A DNA stretch of 64,000 nt from assembly GCA_902506565.1 (NCBI GenBank), contig LR732703.1, forward strand, positions 1,656,642 to 1,720,641, read 5' to 3'. Below, one piece after another: positions 54,794-64,000 of the stretch. This DNA is from Burkholderiales bacterium 8X. GTDB lineage: Bacteria > Pseudomonadota > Gammaproteobacteria > Burkholderiales > Burkholderiaceae_C. The position numbers and the translations under genes were made by a program. The notes under the pieces were generated by a model. That model was given only the letters and a program-made list of their open reading frames with translations, made no database searches and was not told where the DNA came from. How positions within the stretch are numbered: position 1 is the first letter of the stretch; every line of letters begins with the position of its first letter.

Positions 54794-55747
54794 CTAGCGG
54801 CCCCGATGCAGCTCCAGCAGCGCACGCCGCGTGCCTTCGTGCTCGAACTGGGCCAGCCACCATTCGAGCGCGCGCCCCGGCTTGCCGGCGCTTCGAGCCC
54901 GCCAGGCGCAGTGCATGGTCACGAGCGGCGGCGGTCGCTCGGTCGCCAGTTCGACCAGGTGGCCGGCCTCGATGTACGGCCGCGCCATCGGCTCCGGCAG
55001 GAAGCCGCCGCCGAGGCCGTGCAGCTGCGCCGCCAGCTTGGCCTGCATGGTCGGCACCGTGAGCACGTCCTGCCCGCCGACCAGGTTGACCGTCATGCTG
55101 GGGCCGGCCCGCGATGAATCGGCGGCGGCCACCGCGCGATGGCGGCGCATCTCGGATTCGCCGAGCGGTCCGGTGCTGGTGGCCAGCGGATGGTGCGGCG
55201 CGACCGCGTACACGAAAGGAAGCGTTCCGAGGGGACGGCTCCGAATGCCGGTGGCGATGAACGACAGGCTGGCCGCATCGAGCACCGCACCGATCGCGAG
55301 GTCCGCCTCGCCGCTGGCCAGGGCCTCGATGGTGCCGAGCAGGGTCTCGTCGCGCAGCTTGAGCCGGGTCGGCGGTTCGAGCGCGTAGAACTTGGCGGCG
55401 AGTTCGAGCATCGGGTCGCGTGCGATCACGCTGTCGATGGCGAGTGTGAGCATCGGCTCCCAGCCGGTCGCGATCCGGGTCACGCGATTGGCCACCGCGT
55501 CGATCTCGGCCAGCAGCCGGATCGATTCGCGCAGCAGTTCGCTGCCGGCCTCGGTGATGCGGGCCTGGCGGCCGCTGCGGTCGAACAGCAGCACGTCGAG
55601 CGCGTCCTCGATCTGCCGGATGCGGTAGCTGAGGGCGCTCGGCACCAGGTCGAGCGATCTCGCGGCCGATGCGAAGCTGCCGGTGCGGGCCACCGCCTGG
55701 AGCATCGCGAATGCATCCGGCGTGAGGACTTCGCGTGGACTGGGCAT
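54794..55747 (-). CDS. LysR-family regulator divergent from the pirin cluster
   Basis: 317 residues. N-terminal winged HTH (AFAMLQAVARTGSFASAARS, then SALSYRIRQIEDAL), and a C-terminal effector-binding domain. It is divergent from the pirin-DoxX-flavodoxin-pirin genes, and a perfect T-N11-A type palindrome lies 11 bases before its start, so it most likely controls that cluster and itself. A quinone or electrophile inducer is a guess from the target genes. Confidence 0.93.
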   Translation of the reverse strand: MPSPREVLTPDAFAMLQAVARTGSFASAARSLDLVPSALSYRIRQIEDALDVLLFDRSGRQARITEAGSELLRESIRLLAEIDAVANRVTRIATGWEPMLTLAIDSVIARDPMLELAAKFYALEPPTRLKLRDETLLGTIEALASGEADLAIGAVLDAASLSFIATGIRSRPLGTLPFVYAVAPHHPLATSTGPLGESEMRRHRAVAAADSSRAGPSMTVNLVGGQDVLTVPTMQAKLAAQLHGLGGGFLPEPMARPYIEAGHLVELATERPPPLVTMHCAWRARSAGKPGRALEWWLAQFEHEGTRRALLELHRGR

Positions 55748-55758
55748 GGCGTGGGCCT

Positions 55759-55775
55759 ATTCAAAAATTTTGAAT
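55759..55775. promoter_or_regulatory. LysR-type operator (perfect inverted repeat)
   Basis: ATTCAAAA-A-TTTTGAAT: 8-base arms around one base, containing T-N11-A (55761 to 55773), the LysR binding signature. It lies in the 140-base space between the lysR gene and pirin and is very AT-rich against a GC-rich background. Confidence 0.7.
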
Positions 55776-55887
55776 GATGCCATCAAAGCCGGCCGCTTCG
55801 AGAGGTGCTGGCACGGCCTAAAGTCCTTCTCATCCGCTGCGCATGCGGCGCGGCAAAGAGAGGCCCCGAGGGGCAAGGAGCATGAAG

Positions 55888-56589
55888 ATGATGCAAGTTC
55901 GCAAATCCAAGGAACGTGGCTACGCCGATCACGGCTGGCTGCGCTCGTTCCACAGTTTTTCGTTCGCCGGCTACTACGACGAACGCTTCATGGGCTGGGG
56001 CAACCTGCGGGTGATCAACGAAGACCGCGTCGCCGGCGGCGCCGGCTTCGGCACCCACGGGCACAAGGACATGGAGATCATCAGCTACGTGCTCGACGGC
56101 GAGCTGGCCCACAAGGACAGCATGGGCAACGTCGAGACGATTCCGCCGGGCGACGTGCAGCGCATGAGCGCCGGCCGCGGCGTGACCCACAGCGAGTTCA
56201 ACCACGAGAAAGACAAGACCACGCACTTCCTGCAGATCTGGATCCAGCCGAACGTGCGCGGCATCGAGCCGGGCTACGAGCAGAAGGGCTTCGATGCGGC
56301 GAGCAAGCGCGGTCAGCTGCGGCTGGTCGCTTCGCCGGACGGCAGCGACGGTTCGGTCGAGATGCATGCGGATGCGCGGCTCTATGCGGGGCTTTTCGAT
56401 GGCGACGAGCAGGCGGCGATCACGATCGGCGCGAACCGCAAGGGCTACGTCCATGTCATTCGCGGATCGATCGAGGTCAACGGCAAGCCGCTCGAAGCCG
56501 GGGATGCCGCGCTGCTCGACGGCGAGCCCGAGGTGTCGATCGGCGCCGGCCACGACGCCGAGGTGCTGGTGTTCGACCTCGCGCCCTGA
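55888..56589 (+). CDS. Pirin family protein (YhhW-like)
   Basis: 233 residues, the size of E. coli YhhW. Bicupin: MQVRKSKERGYADHGWLRSF, the metal-binding GFGTHGHKDMEIISYVLDG (His pair, His, Glu) and GRGVTHSEFNHE. Relatives are quercetin 2,3-dioxygenases in vitro. The AAGGAG at 55875-55880 is 7 bases ahead of ATG 55888 but too close to ATG 55882. First gene after the LysR operator. Confidence 0.92.
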   Translation: MMQVRKSKERGYADHGWLRSFHSFSFAGYYDERFMGWGNLRVINEDRVAGGAGFGTHGHKDMEIISYVLDGELAHKDSMGNVETIPPGDVQRMSAGRGVTHSEFNHEKDKTTHFLQIWIQPNVRGIEPGYEQKGFDAASKRGQLRLVASPDGSDGSVEMHADARLYAGLFDGDEQAAITIGANRKGYVHVIRGSIEVNGKPLEAGDAALLDGEPEVSIGAGHDAEVLVFDLAP

Positions 56590-56604
56590 TCGCGATCCGT
56601 CTTC

Positions 56605-56632
56605 CGTTTTCGTTTTTTCGTTTTTTCGTTTT
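56605..56632 (+). repeat. T-rich (CGTTTTTT) repeats between pirin and doxX
   Basis: cgtttt, cgtttttt, cgtttttt, cgtttt in succession. On the + strand the transcript would be U-rich just after the pirin stop, but no stable stem precedes it, so this is probably not a strong terminator. Confidence 0.7.
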
Positions 56633-56655
56633 CTCAACCCTGGAGCTTTTCCCCC

Positions 56656-57096
56656 ATGTCCACTTCGACCCTCGCTTCGCGCCCCGGCGCATCCACCGTC
56701 TCGTCCACGCAGGATGTCATCGCCCTGGTCGGGCGGCTGCTCGTCGCCTCGCTCTTCATTCCCGCCGGCTTCGCCAAGATCGGCGGCTTCGCCGGCACCG
56801 TGGGCTACATCGCATCGAAGGGCCTGCCGCTGCCCGAACTCGGCGCGGTGCTGGCGATCGTGATCGAGCTCGGCGTGGGCATCGCGTTCCTGCTCGGCTA
56901 CAAGACGCGGATCGCGGCCATGGTGCTGGCGCTCTTCACGCTGGTCGCCGGCATCTTCTTCCACAACTTCTGGGCCGTGCCCGAAGCCCAGAAGATGATG
57001 CAGACGCTGATGTTCAACAAGAACATCGCGATCGTCGGCGGCCTGCTGGCGTTCGCCGCCTTCGGCCCGGGCCGTTTCAGCATCGACAAGCGCTAA
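56656..57096 (+). CDS. DoxX family membrane protein
   Basis: 146 residues, four hydrophobic helices, DoxX motif LVGRLLVASLFIPAGFAKIGG and GYKTRIAAMVLALFTLVAGIFFH. DoxX proteins are linked to quinone and thiosulfate redox chemistry and oxidative stress. Third-from-last gene of a cluster with pirins and a flavodoxin-like reductase; the next start is 10 bases away. Confidence 0.92.
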   Translation: MSTSTLASRPGASTVSSTQDVIALVGRLLVASLFIPAGFAKIGGFAGTVGYIASKGLPLPELGAVLAIVIELGVGIAFLLGYKTRIAAMVLALFTLVAGIFFHNFWAVPEAQKMMQTLMFNKNIAIVGGLLAFAAFGPGRFSIDKR

Positions 57097-57106
57097 GGAG
57101 CGATCG

Positions 57107-57664
57107 ATGGCTGAAATCGTCGTCGTGTTTCATTCGGGCTACGGCCACACGCAGCGCATCGCGCAGCAGGTGGCGGATGGCGCCGATGCCCAGCTGATCG
57201 CGGTGGATGCCGACGGCAATCTGCCGGCCGGCGGCTGGGAAACGCTGGCCGCTGCCGATGCGATCGTGTTCGGCTCGCCGACCTACATGGGCGGGCCGAG
57301 CTGGCAGTTCAAGAAGTTCGCGGATGCGAGTTCGAAGGTCTGGTTTACCCAGGGCTGGAAGAACAAGCTCTTTGCCGGCTTCACCAACAGCGCCGCGATG
57401 AACGGCGACAAGGGCGCCACGATCACCTACCTGTGGCAGCTGGCCATGCAGCATGGCGGCCTGTGGGTCAGCCTCGGCATCATGCCGAGCAACGACAAGG
57501 CCGCTCGCCGCGATTCGCCGAACTACGTGGGCGGCTATGCCGGGCTCCTGGCCACCTCGCCGACCGATGCCAAGCCGGAGGAGATGGCCAAGGGCGACCT
57601 CGACACCGCCTACGCGTTCGGCCAGCGGATCGCCGAGGTGGCAAGATCGCGCAGTAAAGGCTGA
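57107..57664 (+). CDS. Flavodoxin-fold NAD(P)H:quinone reductase-like (WrbA type)
   Basis: 185 residues. FMN-binding site VVFHSGYGHTQRIAQQVADG, GSPTYMGGPSWQFKKFADAS, and the C-terminal GQRIAEVA. WrbA-type proteins reduce quinones by two electrons, avoiding radicals. It sits between DoxX and the second pirin, pointing to quinone detoxification. Confidence 0.9.
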   Translation: MAEIVVVFHSGYGHTQRIAQQVADGADAQLIAVDADGNLPAGGWETLAAADAIVFGSPTYMGGPSWQFKKFADASSKVWFTQGWKNKLFAGFTNSAAMNGDKGATITYLWQLAMQHGGLWVSLGIMPSNDKAARRDSPNYVGGYAGLLATSPTDAKPEEMAKGDLDTAYAFGQRIAEVARSRSKG

Positions 57665-57701
57665 CCGCTTCGGGTCGGCACCCTTTCACCGGAGATCGAA
57701 G

Positions 57702-58694
57702 ATGAACACCGCCCGACTCTTGAAACCGCACGACAAGGACCTGGGAGGCGGCTTCAAGGTCCGGCGCCTGTTGCCGGCCGCCGAGCGGCGCTCGGTCGGG
57801 CCGTTCGTCTTCTTCGATCATTTCGGGCCCGCCACCGAAACCCCGGGCGCGGAGCACGACGTGCGTCCGCATCCGCACATCGGCCTGGCCACGGTCACCT
57901 ACCTGTTCGAGGGCGCGATGATGCATCGCGACAGCCTGGGCGTGGTGCAGGAAATCCGGCCTGGCGCGATCAACTGGATGACCGCCGGACGCGGCATCGT
58001 GCATTCCGAACGCAAGCCGGACGACCTGCGTGGCGCCACCTACGTCAACCACGGCCTGCAGCTCTGGGCGGCGCTGCCCGCGGCGCACGAGGAAGTCGAG
58101 CCGAGCTTCGCCCATGCGGCCTCGGAAGACATCCCGTCGACCGTCGTGCAAGGCGCCCAGGTCCGGGTGCTGGTGGGCGAGGCCTTCGGTCTTCGATCAC
58201 CGGTGTCGACGCTTTCCGAAACCCTGTACCTCGACGTTCGGCTCGCGATCGGTTCGCGGATCGAACTGCCGGCGCTCGCGCCCGAGATGGCCGTGTACGC
58301 GGTGGATGGCGAGCTGCGGGTCGATGGTGCGGCTGTCTCGGTACACACCATGGCCATGCTGCCGGACGGGCAGGGCGGAACCATCGAAGCCGTCGAATCA
58401 GCGGCGGCGGATGGCGCTTCAACACAGCAGCCGGATGGCAGCGGAAGGCCGCAGACGGTGCAACTGGTGGTGATCGGCGGAGCGCCGCTGGACGGTCCGC
58501 GCTACATCACCTGGAACTTCGTCTCGAGCCGCCGCGAGCGGATCCTCGAAGCCGGCGCCGACTGGGCGGCCCAGCGCATGGGCCATGTTCCCGGAGAGAC
58601 CGAGTTCATTCCGCTTCCGGGTCATCCTTTCGACGTGCAGTCCGGGCCTTCGCGCGACCAGCCGAAGCCGGACACGGGCACCACGCCGGTCTGA
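57702..58694 (+). CDS. Pirin family protein (second, longer type)
   Basis: 330 residues. Bicupin with the pirin motif RPHPHIGLATVTYLFEGAMMHRDSLG and GRGIVHSERKPD. The C-terminal cupin is longer than in YhhW-type pirins. A GGAG Shine-Dalgarno precedes ATG 57702. Last gene of the cluster, convergent with trhO. The 88-base gap to trhO is full of short cgcctcg and ggttcgcg repeats. Confidence 0.92.
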   Translation: MNTARLLKPHDKDLGGGFKVRRLLPAAERRSVGPFVFFDHFGPATETPGAEHDVRPHPHIGLATVTYLFEGAMMHRDSLGVVQEIRPGAINWMTAGRGIVHSERKPDDLRGATYVNHGLQLWAALPAAHEEVEPSFAHAASEDIPSTVVQGAQVRVLVGEAFGLRSPVSTLSETLYLDVRLAIGSRIELPALAPEMAVYAVDGELRVDGAAVSVHTMAMLPDGQGGTIEAVESAAADGASTQQPDGSGRPQTVQLVVIGGAPLDGPRYITWNFVSSRRERILEAGADWAAQRMGHVPGETEFIPLPGHPFDVQSGPSRDQPKPDTGTTPV

Positions 58695-58782
58695 GCCGGC
58701 GCAGCGCGCCTCGCGCCTCGTGCCTCGCAGTTCGCGGTTCGCGCCGCGCGGTTCGCGAGCTATCCTGTTCAGCCGCTGCGCT

Positions 58783-59568
58783 TCAGCGCTTGATCGACAG
58801 ATCCGGATCTTCGAAGGCCCGCGCACTCGCACGGGCAGACCGGGCGCTGAGGTCCGGCGCCAGCGCCTCGCGCCCGTCGAAGACGAAGCATTCGCCGCGG
58901 TAGTGCGCGCCACCCACTTCCTCGAAGTACTTGAGGATGCCGCCTTCCAGCTGCAGCACGTTCTGCACACCGGCCTCGCGCATCAGGATGGCCGCCTTCT
59001 CGCAGCGAATCCCGCCGGTGCAGAAGCTGACCACCGTCTTGCCGGCGAGTTCGTTGCGATGCGCTTCCAACGCGGCCGGGAACTCGGTGAACTTGGCGAT
59101 CCGCCAATCGATCGCGCCTTCGAAGCTGCCGTGCTCGACCTCGAAGGCATTGCGTGTATCCAGGAGGGCGATCGGTCGACCCTCGTCGTCCCGACCGCGG
59201 TCGAGCCATCGCCGAAGCGTGGTTGCATCGACACCGGGGGCGCGGCCGGCCGCGGGCTGGATCGCCGGATGGTCCATCCGGATGATCTCGCGCTTCGCCT
59301 TCACCAGCATGCGGCGGAAGGGTTGCGCCTCGGACCAGCTTTCCTTGGTCTCGATGTCGGCGAACCGGGCGTCGGCACGCAAGAAGTCCAGGAAGGCGCG
59401 CACTTCCTCGGGCGGTCCCGCCAGAAAGAGATTGATGCCTTCCGGCGCCACGAGGATGGTGCCCTTGAGGCCGCCGTTCGCGACCTGGCCGCGCAGCGAA
59501 TCGCGCAACGCGATCGGCTCATCGATCGGCACGAATCGGTAGGCGGCGATATTGAGGATGTCGGGCAC
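58783..59568 (-). CDS. trhO: tRNA uridine(34) hydroxylase TrhO (rhodanese domain)
   Basis: 261 residues of the YceA/UPF0176 family, which makes 5-hydroxyuridine at tRNA position 34 with oxygen. N-terminal ferredoxin-like domain, then a rhodanese domain with catalytic C183 in [15 protein letters not shown] start at 59568; the upstream extension of the open frame overlaps dnaE and is shadow. Divergent from dnaE, 75 bases between starts. Confidence 0.93.
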   Translation of the reverse strand: MPDILNIAAYRFVPIDEPIALRDSLRGQVANGGLKGTILVAPEGINLFLAGPPEEVRAFLDFLRADARFADIETKESWSEAQPFRRMLVKAKREIIRMDHPAIQPAAGRAPGVDATTLRRWLDRGRDDEGRPIALLDTRNAFEVEHGSFEGAIDWRIAKFTEFPAALEAHRNELAGKTVVSFCTGGIRCEKAAILMREAGVQNVLQLEGGILKYFEEVGGAHYRGECFVFDGREALAPDLSARSARASARAFEDPDLSIKR

Positions 59569-59630
59569 GGGGCGGGATTCTAGGGCGGCCAGCGCGCCCG
59601 CCTGCATCACATGGTGGAGCGTCCGCTTTC

Positions 59631-59636
59631 TACAAT
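59631..59636 (+). promoter_or_regulatory. -10-like TACAAT directly upstream of dnaE
   Basis: TACAAT ends 7 bases before the dnaE ATG, so transcription from it would begin at or within a base of the ATG, giving a leaderless mRNA. No -35 match is evident and no Shine-Dalgarno precedes the ATG. Confidence 0.4.
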
Positions 59637-59643
59637 CGAGCCC

Positions 59644-62600
59644 ATGTTCGTTCACCTGCGCCTGCACACCGAATTCTCCGTCGTCGACGGCACCAACCGC
59701 ATCGACGAGGTCGTCGCCCAGGCCGCCCGGGACCGGCAACCGGCGCTCGCGATCACCGACCTCAACAACCTGTTCGGCGCGGTCAAGTTCTACAAGGAAG
59801 CCCGCGCCAAGGGCGTCAAGCCGGTGCTGGGCGCCGAGGTGTTCGTCGACGGACTCGGCGGCGAAGCGGCGGCACTCAGCCGGATCGTGCTGCTGGTGCA
59901 GAACGCCGAGGGCTACCTGCATCTTTCCGAGCTGCTGGCGCGGGCCTGGACCCAGAACGTCGGCCGCGGCCAGTCGCAGGCCTGCATCAAGCTGGCCTGG
60001 TTGCGCGAACTGCAGGGCGGGCTGATTGCGCTCTCGGGCGCGCAGGCCGGTCCCTTGGGCGGCCCGTTGCTGCAAGGCAATGCCGATCGGGCGCGCGAGG
60101 TCGCGTTGCTCCTGGCCGGGATCTTTCCGCACCGCTTCTACATCGAGCTGCAGCGCGCCGGCCGGCCGCAGGACGAGCCGCATGTCGTTGCCGCCGTGCA
60201 GCTCGCGGCGCGGCTCCATCTGCCGGTGGTCGCGACCCACCCGATCCAGTTCGGCTCCGAAGACGATTACGAAGCGCACGAGGCCCGCGTCTGCATCTCC
60301 GAGGGCGAGATCCTCGGCAACCCGAGGCGGGTGCGCAAGTTCACCCGCGACCAGTACTTCAAGTCGGCCGCCGAAATGGAAGCGCTTTTCGCGGACATTC
60401 CGAGCGCGATCGCCAACACGGTCGAGATCGCCAAGCGCTGCAACCTGACGCTGGTGCTCGGCAAGCCCCAGCTGCCGAACTTCCCGACGCCGGACGGCAT
60501 GCCGATCGCGGACTATTTCCGGGTGGCTTCCTTCGAAGGCCTGGAGGAACGGCTCGCGCATCTCTATCCCGATGCCGCCCGGCGCGATGCCGAGCGGCCC
60601 CGCTATGTCGAGCGGCTCAAATTCGAGATCGCCACCATCCTCAAGATGGGCTTCCCCGGCTACTTCCTGATCGTCGGGGACTTCATCAACTGGGCCAAGC
60701 GCAACGGCTGCCCGGTCGGCCCCGGCCGCGGATCGGGCGCCGGCTCGCTGGTGGCCTATGCGCTCAAGATCACCGACCTCGATCCGCTCGAATACAAGCT
60801 GCTCTTCGAGCGCTTTCTCAATCCCGAGCGGGTCTCAATGCCCGACTTCGACATCGATTTCTGCCAGAGCAATCGCGACCGCGTCATCGACTACGTCAAG
60901 GACAAGTACGGCCGCGACGCGGTGAGCCAGATCGCCACCTTCGGCACCATGGCCGCGCGCGCCGCGATCCGCGACGTGGGGCGGGTGCTCGACATGAGCT
61001 ACACCTTCTGCGACGGCATCAGCAAGCTGATCCCGAACAAGCCCGGGCAGCCGGTCACGCTGCAATACCCGCCTTCGCCGAAGGTGGAGGGCGACAAGAA
61101 CAACTACGCGATCGAGATGGAGCCGCAGCTGGCCGCCCGCATCGAGCGCGAGGAAGAAGTGCGCATGCTGGTCGAGCTCGCGCAGCGGCTCGAAGGCATG
61201 ACCCGCAACATCGGCATGCACGCCGGCGGCGTGCTGATCGCGCCTGGCAAGCTCACCGACTTCTGTCCGCTCTACCAGCAGCCCGGGAGCGACTCGGCGG
61301 TCAGCCAGTACGACAAGGACGATGTCGAGGCGATCGGCCTGGTCAAGTTCGACTTCCTGGGGCTGGCGACGCTCACCATCCTCGAGATCGCGCGCGAGTT
61401 CATCGTGAAGCGGCATCCCGGCCAGCAGGATTTCGCGTACGAGAACATCCGGCTCGACGATGCGGCCACCTATCGCCTTTTCAGCGAGGGCAAGACCGAG
61501 GCCGTGTTCCAGTTCGAATCGCGCGGCATGCAGGGCATGCTGAAGGATGCGCGGCCGACCCGGCTCGAAGACCTGATCGCGCTCAACGCGCTCTATCGCC
61601 CCGGGCCGATGGACCTGATCCCCAGCTTCGTGGCGCGCAAGCACGGCCGCGAGGAAGTCGAGTATCCGCATCCGCTGGTCGAGGAGATGCTGTCCGAGAC
61701 CTACGGGATCATGGTCTACCAGGAACAGGTGATGCAGACCGCGCAGATCCTGGGCGGCTACTCGCTCGGCGGCGCCGATTTGCTGCGCCGCGCGATGGGC
61801 AAGAAGAAGGCCGAGGAGATGGCCGAGCACCGCCAGATCTTCCGCAAGGGCGCGGCGGTCAACGGCATTCCGGAGCAGAAGGCGGACGAGATCTTCGACC
61901 TGATGGAGAAGTTCGCGGGCTACGGCTTCAACAAGTCCCATGCCGCGGCTTATTCGCTGCTCGCGTATCACACGGGTTGGCTCAAGGTCCACTACACGGC
62001 CGAGTTCTTCTGCGCGAACATGACCGTCGAAATGGACGACACCGACAAGCTCAAGGTGTTGTTCGAGGACGCCCAGAAGAACTTCGGCATCACCTTCGAG
62101 CCGCCGGACGTGAACCGCGGCAACTACCGCTTCGAGCCGGTCACGGACAAGGTGATTCGCTATGGCCTCGGCGCGGTCAAGGGCACCGGGCAGCTGGCGG
62201 TCGAGGCGATCGTCAAGGCGCGCGAGGAGGGCGGACCTTTCACCAGCCTCTTCAACTTCTGCCTGCGGGTCGACCGGCAGCGCATCAACAAGCGCACTGT
62301 CGAGGCGCTGATCAAGGCGGGTGCCTTCGATCTGCTTCAGCAGAACCGCGCGTCGCTGGTCGCATCGATCGACCGCGCCTTCGACTTCGCGGCCGCTGCC
62401 GAGGCCAATGCGGCGCAGGTCGACATCTTCGGCGACTTCGAGCATGGCTCGGCCACCGCCGAACCCCAGCTGGTGGATGCGACGCCCTGGGGCGTGAAGG
62501 AGCGTCTCACCTGCGAGAAGACGGCCATCGGCTTCTACCTCTCGGGGCATCTCTTCGACGAGGTCGAGCACGAGGTCCGGCGCTTCTGCAAGCGGGAGAT

Positions 62601-63144
62601 CGGCGACCTGCTCGACAGCCGCGAGCAGCAGGTGATCGCCGGCATCGTCAGCGACTTCCGCGTCATCAACGGCCAGCGCGGGCGCCTGGCGCTCTTCAAG
62701 CTGGACGACAAGTCCGACTCGATCGAGGCGACCGCGGACGAGGCGCTCTTCAACGCCAATCGCAACGTGCTGAAGGACGACGAACTGGTGATCGTCAGCG
62801 GCCGCCTGCAGCCGGGGCGTGGCGGCTTCGAGGCGCGCTTCCAGGTGCAGCAGGTCTGGGACCTGGCGGGGGCGCGCTGCCGGTTCGGCAAGTTCCTCCG
62901 GGTCGCGGTGAATGGCAAGGCGCCGGACATCGCCCGCCTCATCAAGGACTTTCCGCCGCGCACCGAGCAGAGCGAACACGGCGAACTGAAGCAAGGCTTG
63001 GCGGTGCGCCTGGCGATGGCCCGCGGCGGCGCGCAGGTCGAGCTTCAATTGGGCGAGCGGGCGAAGTTCTTCCCGACGGATGCGGCGCTCGCCAGCTGGA
63101 TGGCGCAGGCCGAGGCGGGCAAGGCCGCGGTGATCTACGAATAA
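59644..63144 (+). CDS. dnaE: DNA polymerase III alpha subunit (replicative)
   Basis: 1166 residues. PHP domain ([15 protein letters not shown]), polymerase palm with D401 and D403 in MPDFDIDF (same numbers as E. coli, supporting this ATG) and a third Asp in VKFDFLGLA, fingers segment [14 protein letters not shown], helix-hairpin-helix, OB fold and tau-binding tail. Makes the chromosome; the mutasome polymerase dnaE2 is 55 kb away in the same window. No Shine-Dalgarno before the start. Confidence 0.98.
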   Translation: MFVHLRLHTEFSVVDGTNRIDEVVAQAARDRQPALAITDLNNLFGAVKFYKEARAKGVKPVLGAEVFVDGLGGEAAALSRIVLLVQNAEGYLHLSELLARAWTQNVGRGQSQACIKLAWLRELQGGLIALSGAQAGPLGGPLLQGNADRAREVALLLAGIFPHRFYIELQRAGRPQDEPHVVAAVQLAARLHLPVVATHPIQFGSEDDYEAHEARVCISEGEILGNPRRVRKFTRDQYFKSAAEMEALFADIPSAIANTVEIAKRCNLTLVLGKPQLPNFPTPDGMPIADYFRVASFEGLEERLAHLYPDAARRDAERPRYVERLKFEIATILKMGFPGYFLIVGDFINWAKRNGCPVGPGRGSGAGSLVAYALKITDLDPLEYKLLFERFLNPERVSMPDFDIDFCQSNRDRVIDYVKDKYGRDAVSQIATFGTMAARAAIRDVGRVLDMSYTFCDGISKLIPNKPGQPVTLQYPPSPKVEGDKNNYAIEMEPQLAARIEREEEVRMLVELAQRLEGMTRNIGMHAGGVLIAPGKLTDFCPLYQQPGSDSAVSQYDKDDVEAIGLVKFDFLGLATLTILEIAREFIVKRHPGQQDFAYENIRLDDAATYRLFSEGKTEAVFQFESRGMQGMLKDARPTRLEDLIALNALYRPGPMDLIPSFVARKHGREEVEYPHPLVEEMLSETYGIMVYQEQVMQTAQILGGYSLGGADLLRRAMGKKKAEEMAEHRQIFRKGAAVNGIPEQKADEIFDLMEKFAGYGFNKSHAAAYSLLAYHTGWLKVHYTAEFFCANMTVEMDDTDKLKVLFEDAQKNFGITFEPPDVNRGNYRFEPVTDKVIRYGLGAVKGTGQLAVEAIVKAREEGGPFTSLFNFCLRVDRQRINKRTVEALIKAGAFDLLQQNRASLVASIDRAFDFAAAAEANAAQVDIFGDFEHGSATAEPQLVDATPWGVKERLTCEKTAIGFYLSGHLFDEVEHEVRRFCKREIGDLLDSREQQVIAGIVSDFRVINGQRGRLALFKLDDKSDSIEATADEALFNANRNVLKDDELVIVSGRLQPGRGGFEARFQVQQVWDLAGARCRFGKFLRVAVNGKAPDIARLIKDFPPRTEQSEHGELKQGLAVRLAMARGGAQVELQLGERAKFFPTDAALASWMAQAEAGKAAVIYE

Positions 63145-63230
63145 GGGCGGGCGGAGGCGCCAACGAGGCGGCCACTCGACCCGCGGCGCCGCTCTTCAAG
63201 CGCTTGCTTGGCGCTCGCCGAGGCTGCGCT

Positions 63231-64000
63231 TCAGCGCTTGGGCCTGAGCGTGATGGTCAGCCGGCTCGGCACGGTGCCGTCGACATCCCTCGGCAGCTTC
63301 TCGGTCTTCTGCAACGCGCGCAGCGCGGCATCGTCCCAATTGGGCAGGCCGCTCGACTTGACCAGCACCGGCGCGCCGACGATGGTGCCGTCGGGTGCCA
63401 GCCGGATGTCGAACTCGGCGCCGGGGTTGCCGCTCACCAGGTCGGCATCCGGGAAAGTGACGTTCGGCCGCACGGCCGCCGCGACCTTGCCGCCGTAGCT
63501 GCCGGAAGGCCCGGATGACTTGAGCGCGGTGCCGGTCGCGTTCTCGGCGCCGCTTGCGCCTGCCATGCCCTGCATGCGCTTGAGCACGTTGGCGCGGTCG
63601 GCCGCGGCCTGCGCCGTGGCCTTGGCTTCGGCCTCTTTCTTCTTGGCGGCCTCGGCTTGCTGCTGCTGCTTCTTCTCGTCGGCTTCCTTCTTGCGCTGGG
63701 CTTCGAGCTGCTCCTGGCGGCGCTCGTCAGCCTCGCGCTTCTTCTGTTCGGCGAGCTTTTGCTGCTGCTCCTTCTTGCGATCGGCTTCTTCTTCCTCGCG
63801 ACGCTTGGCTTCGAGCTCCTTCTTTTCCTGCGCCGCCTTGCGCTGGGCCTCGATCTTTTTCTGCTGGGCCTGCTGCTCCAGCTCGCGTTCGCGCTGTTCC
63901 TTCAGTTCCTTCTGTTTCTTCTCGCGTTCGAGCGCGATGTCCGGTGCCTTGGGCGCCGGAGTCGGATCGGGCGGGCGGGCTGCCTGGGGCGGCGGAGGCG
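63231..64000 (-). CDS. tolA: TolA, C-terminal and coiled-coil part (5' end outside window)
   Basis: About 256 residues of the Tol-Pal system protein that spans the periplasm and is used in outer-membrane constriction at division. The right edge cuts inside a Pro-rich piece (PPPPQAARPPDPTPAPKAPD). Then comes a long Lys/Glu/Gln/Arg/Ala coiled coil (63600-63930), and a TonB-C-like domain ending ITLRPKR (GAEFDIRLAPDGTIVGAPVL). The N-terminal transmembrane helix is not in the window. Convergent with dnaE. Confidence 0.93.
   Translation of the reverse strand, partial: PPPPQAARPPDPTPAPKAPDIALEREKKQKELKEQRERELEQQAQQKKIEAQRKAAQEKKELEAKRREEEEADRKKEQQQKLAEQKKREADERRQEQLEAQRKKEADEKKQQQQAEAAKKKEAEAKATAQAAADRANVLKRMQGMAGASGAENATGTALKSSGPSGSYGGKVAAAVRPNVTFPDADLVSGNPGAEFDIRLAPDGTIVGAPVLVKSSGLPNWDDAALRALQKTEKLPRDVDGTVPSRLTITLRPKR

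Noticed and set aside
56588..56632. Terminator after the pirin gene (GATCGCGATC palindrome followed by T-rich repeats)
   Set aside because: The palindrome gives only a 5-base arm without loop, and the T-runs are broken by CG; not a convincing hairpin.

Overview
The window is high-GC, densely coded chromosomal DNA with the gene content of a Burkholderiales betaproteobacterium. The best overall match is Comamonadaceae (Variovorax-like). This is inferred from the imuA-imuB-dnaE2 cassette, several TctC/Bug-type solute receptors, the trhO-dnaE-tolA neighbourhood, many short 4-nt gene overlaps and the small DUF families present. No species can be named from the sequence alone. I saw no insertion sequence, phage, plasmid origin, rRNA or CRISPR. 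No stretch over 300 bases lacks a gene; the longest gap, 34670-34943, is 274 bases and shows nothing recognisable.

Layout, left to right. 1-7.6 kb: the SOS mutasome (imuA end, imuB, dnaE2), followed by an MmcB-like PD-(D/E)XK protein. Facing it are an SRAP/HMCES-like gene that has lost its catalytic Cys2 and a sugar-phosphate transferase. 7.8-12.4 kb: thioredoxin 2, a LysE exporter, a membrane-anchored CrtC/lipocalin-like protein, DUF2164, DUF899 and a LysR regulator. 12.4-18.4 kb: organic-acid metabolism, with a swivel-first aconitase-family dehydratase plus TctC receptor, then an opposing M20 amidohydrolase-TctC-GST unit. 18.4-22.6 kb: a glycosyltransferase, RecQ behind a small very acidic protein, and a BamE-like lipoprotein. 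22.7-28.8 kb: a cytochrome c oxidase operon (lipoprotein cytochrome c, CoxB-cytochrome c fusion, a GT4 glycosyltransferase, and a CoxA-CoxC fusion) with a divergent dihaem cytochrome c. 28.9-31.2 kb: a LuxR-type regulator and a DUF2383 glycine-zipper protein, closed by a bidirectional terminator.

31.2-35.6 kb: two tandem paralogous GT2 glycosyltransferases, then a patch of small genes that is AT-richer by eye (DUF4287, a 5'-truncated GNAT, a small membrane protein, a second GNAT) ending on tRNA-Gly(CCC). 35.8-39.2 kb: DUF3422, an alpha/beta-hydrolase lacking its His, and a membrane protein-SET domain pair. 39.4-44.5 kb: a response regulator with a degenerate GGDEF domain, translationally coupled to a large CHASE/PAS hybrid histidine kinase with its own REC and HPt. 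44.5-51.8 kb: DUF2784, alaS, a ketopantoate-reductase-like gene, and an aldolase flanked by two solute-binding proteins. 51.9-54.7 kb: FAD oxidoreductase-gluQ-trmB. 54.8-58.7 kb: a LysR gene divergent from a pirin-DoxX-flavodoxin-pirin redox cluster, with a perfect LysR-type operator between them. 58.8-64 kb: trhO, dnaE (replicative polymerase) and the C-terminal part of tolA, cut by the right edge.

The most interesting themes are the expanded DNA-damage cluster at the left edge, and several proteins that keep a family fold but have lost catalytic residues (SRAP without Cys2, GGDEF without its signature, hydrolase without His). Gene starts were chosen from family alignments, Shine-Dalgarno sequences and 4-nt overlaps, so many differ from the longest open frame.
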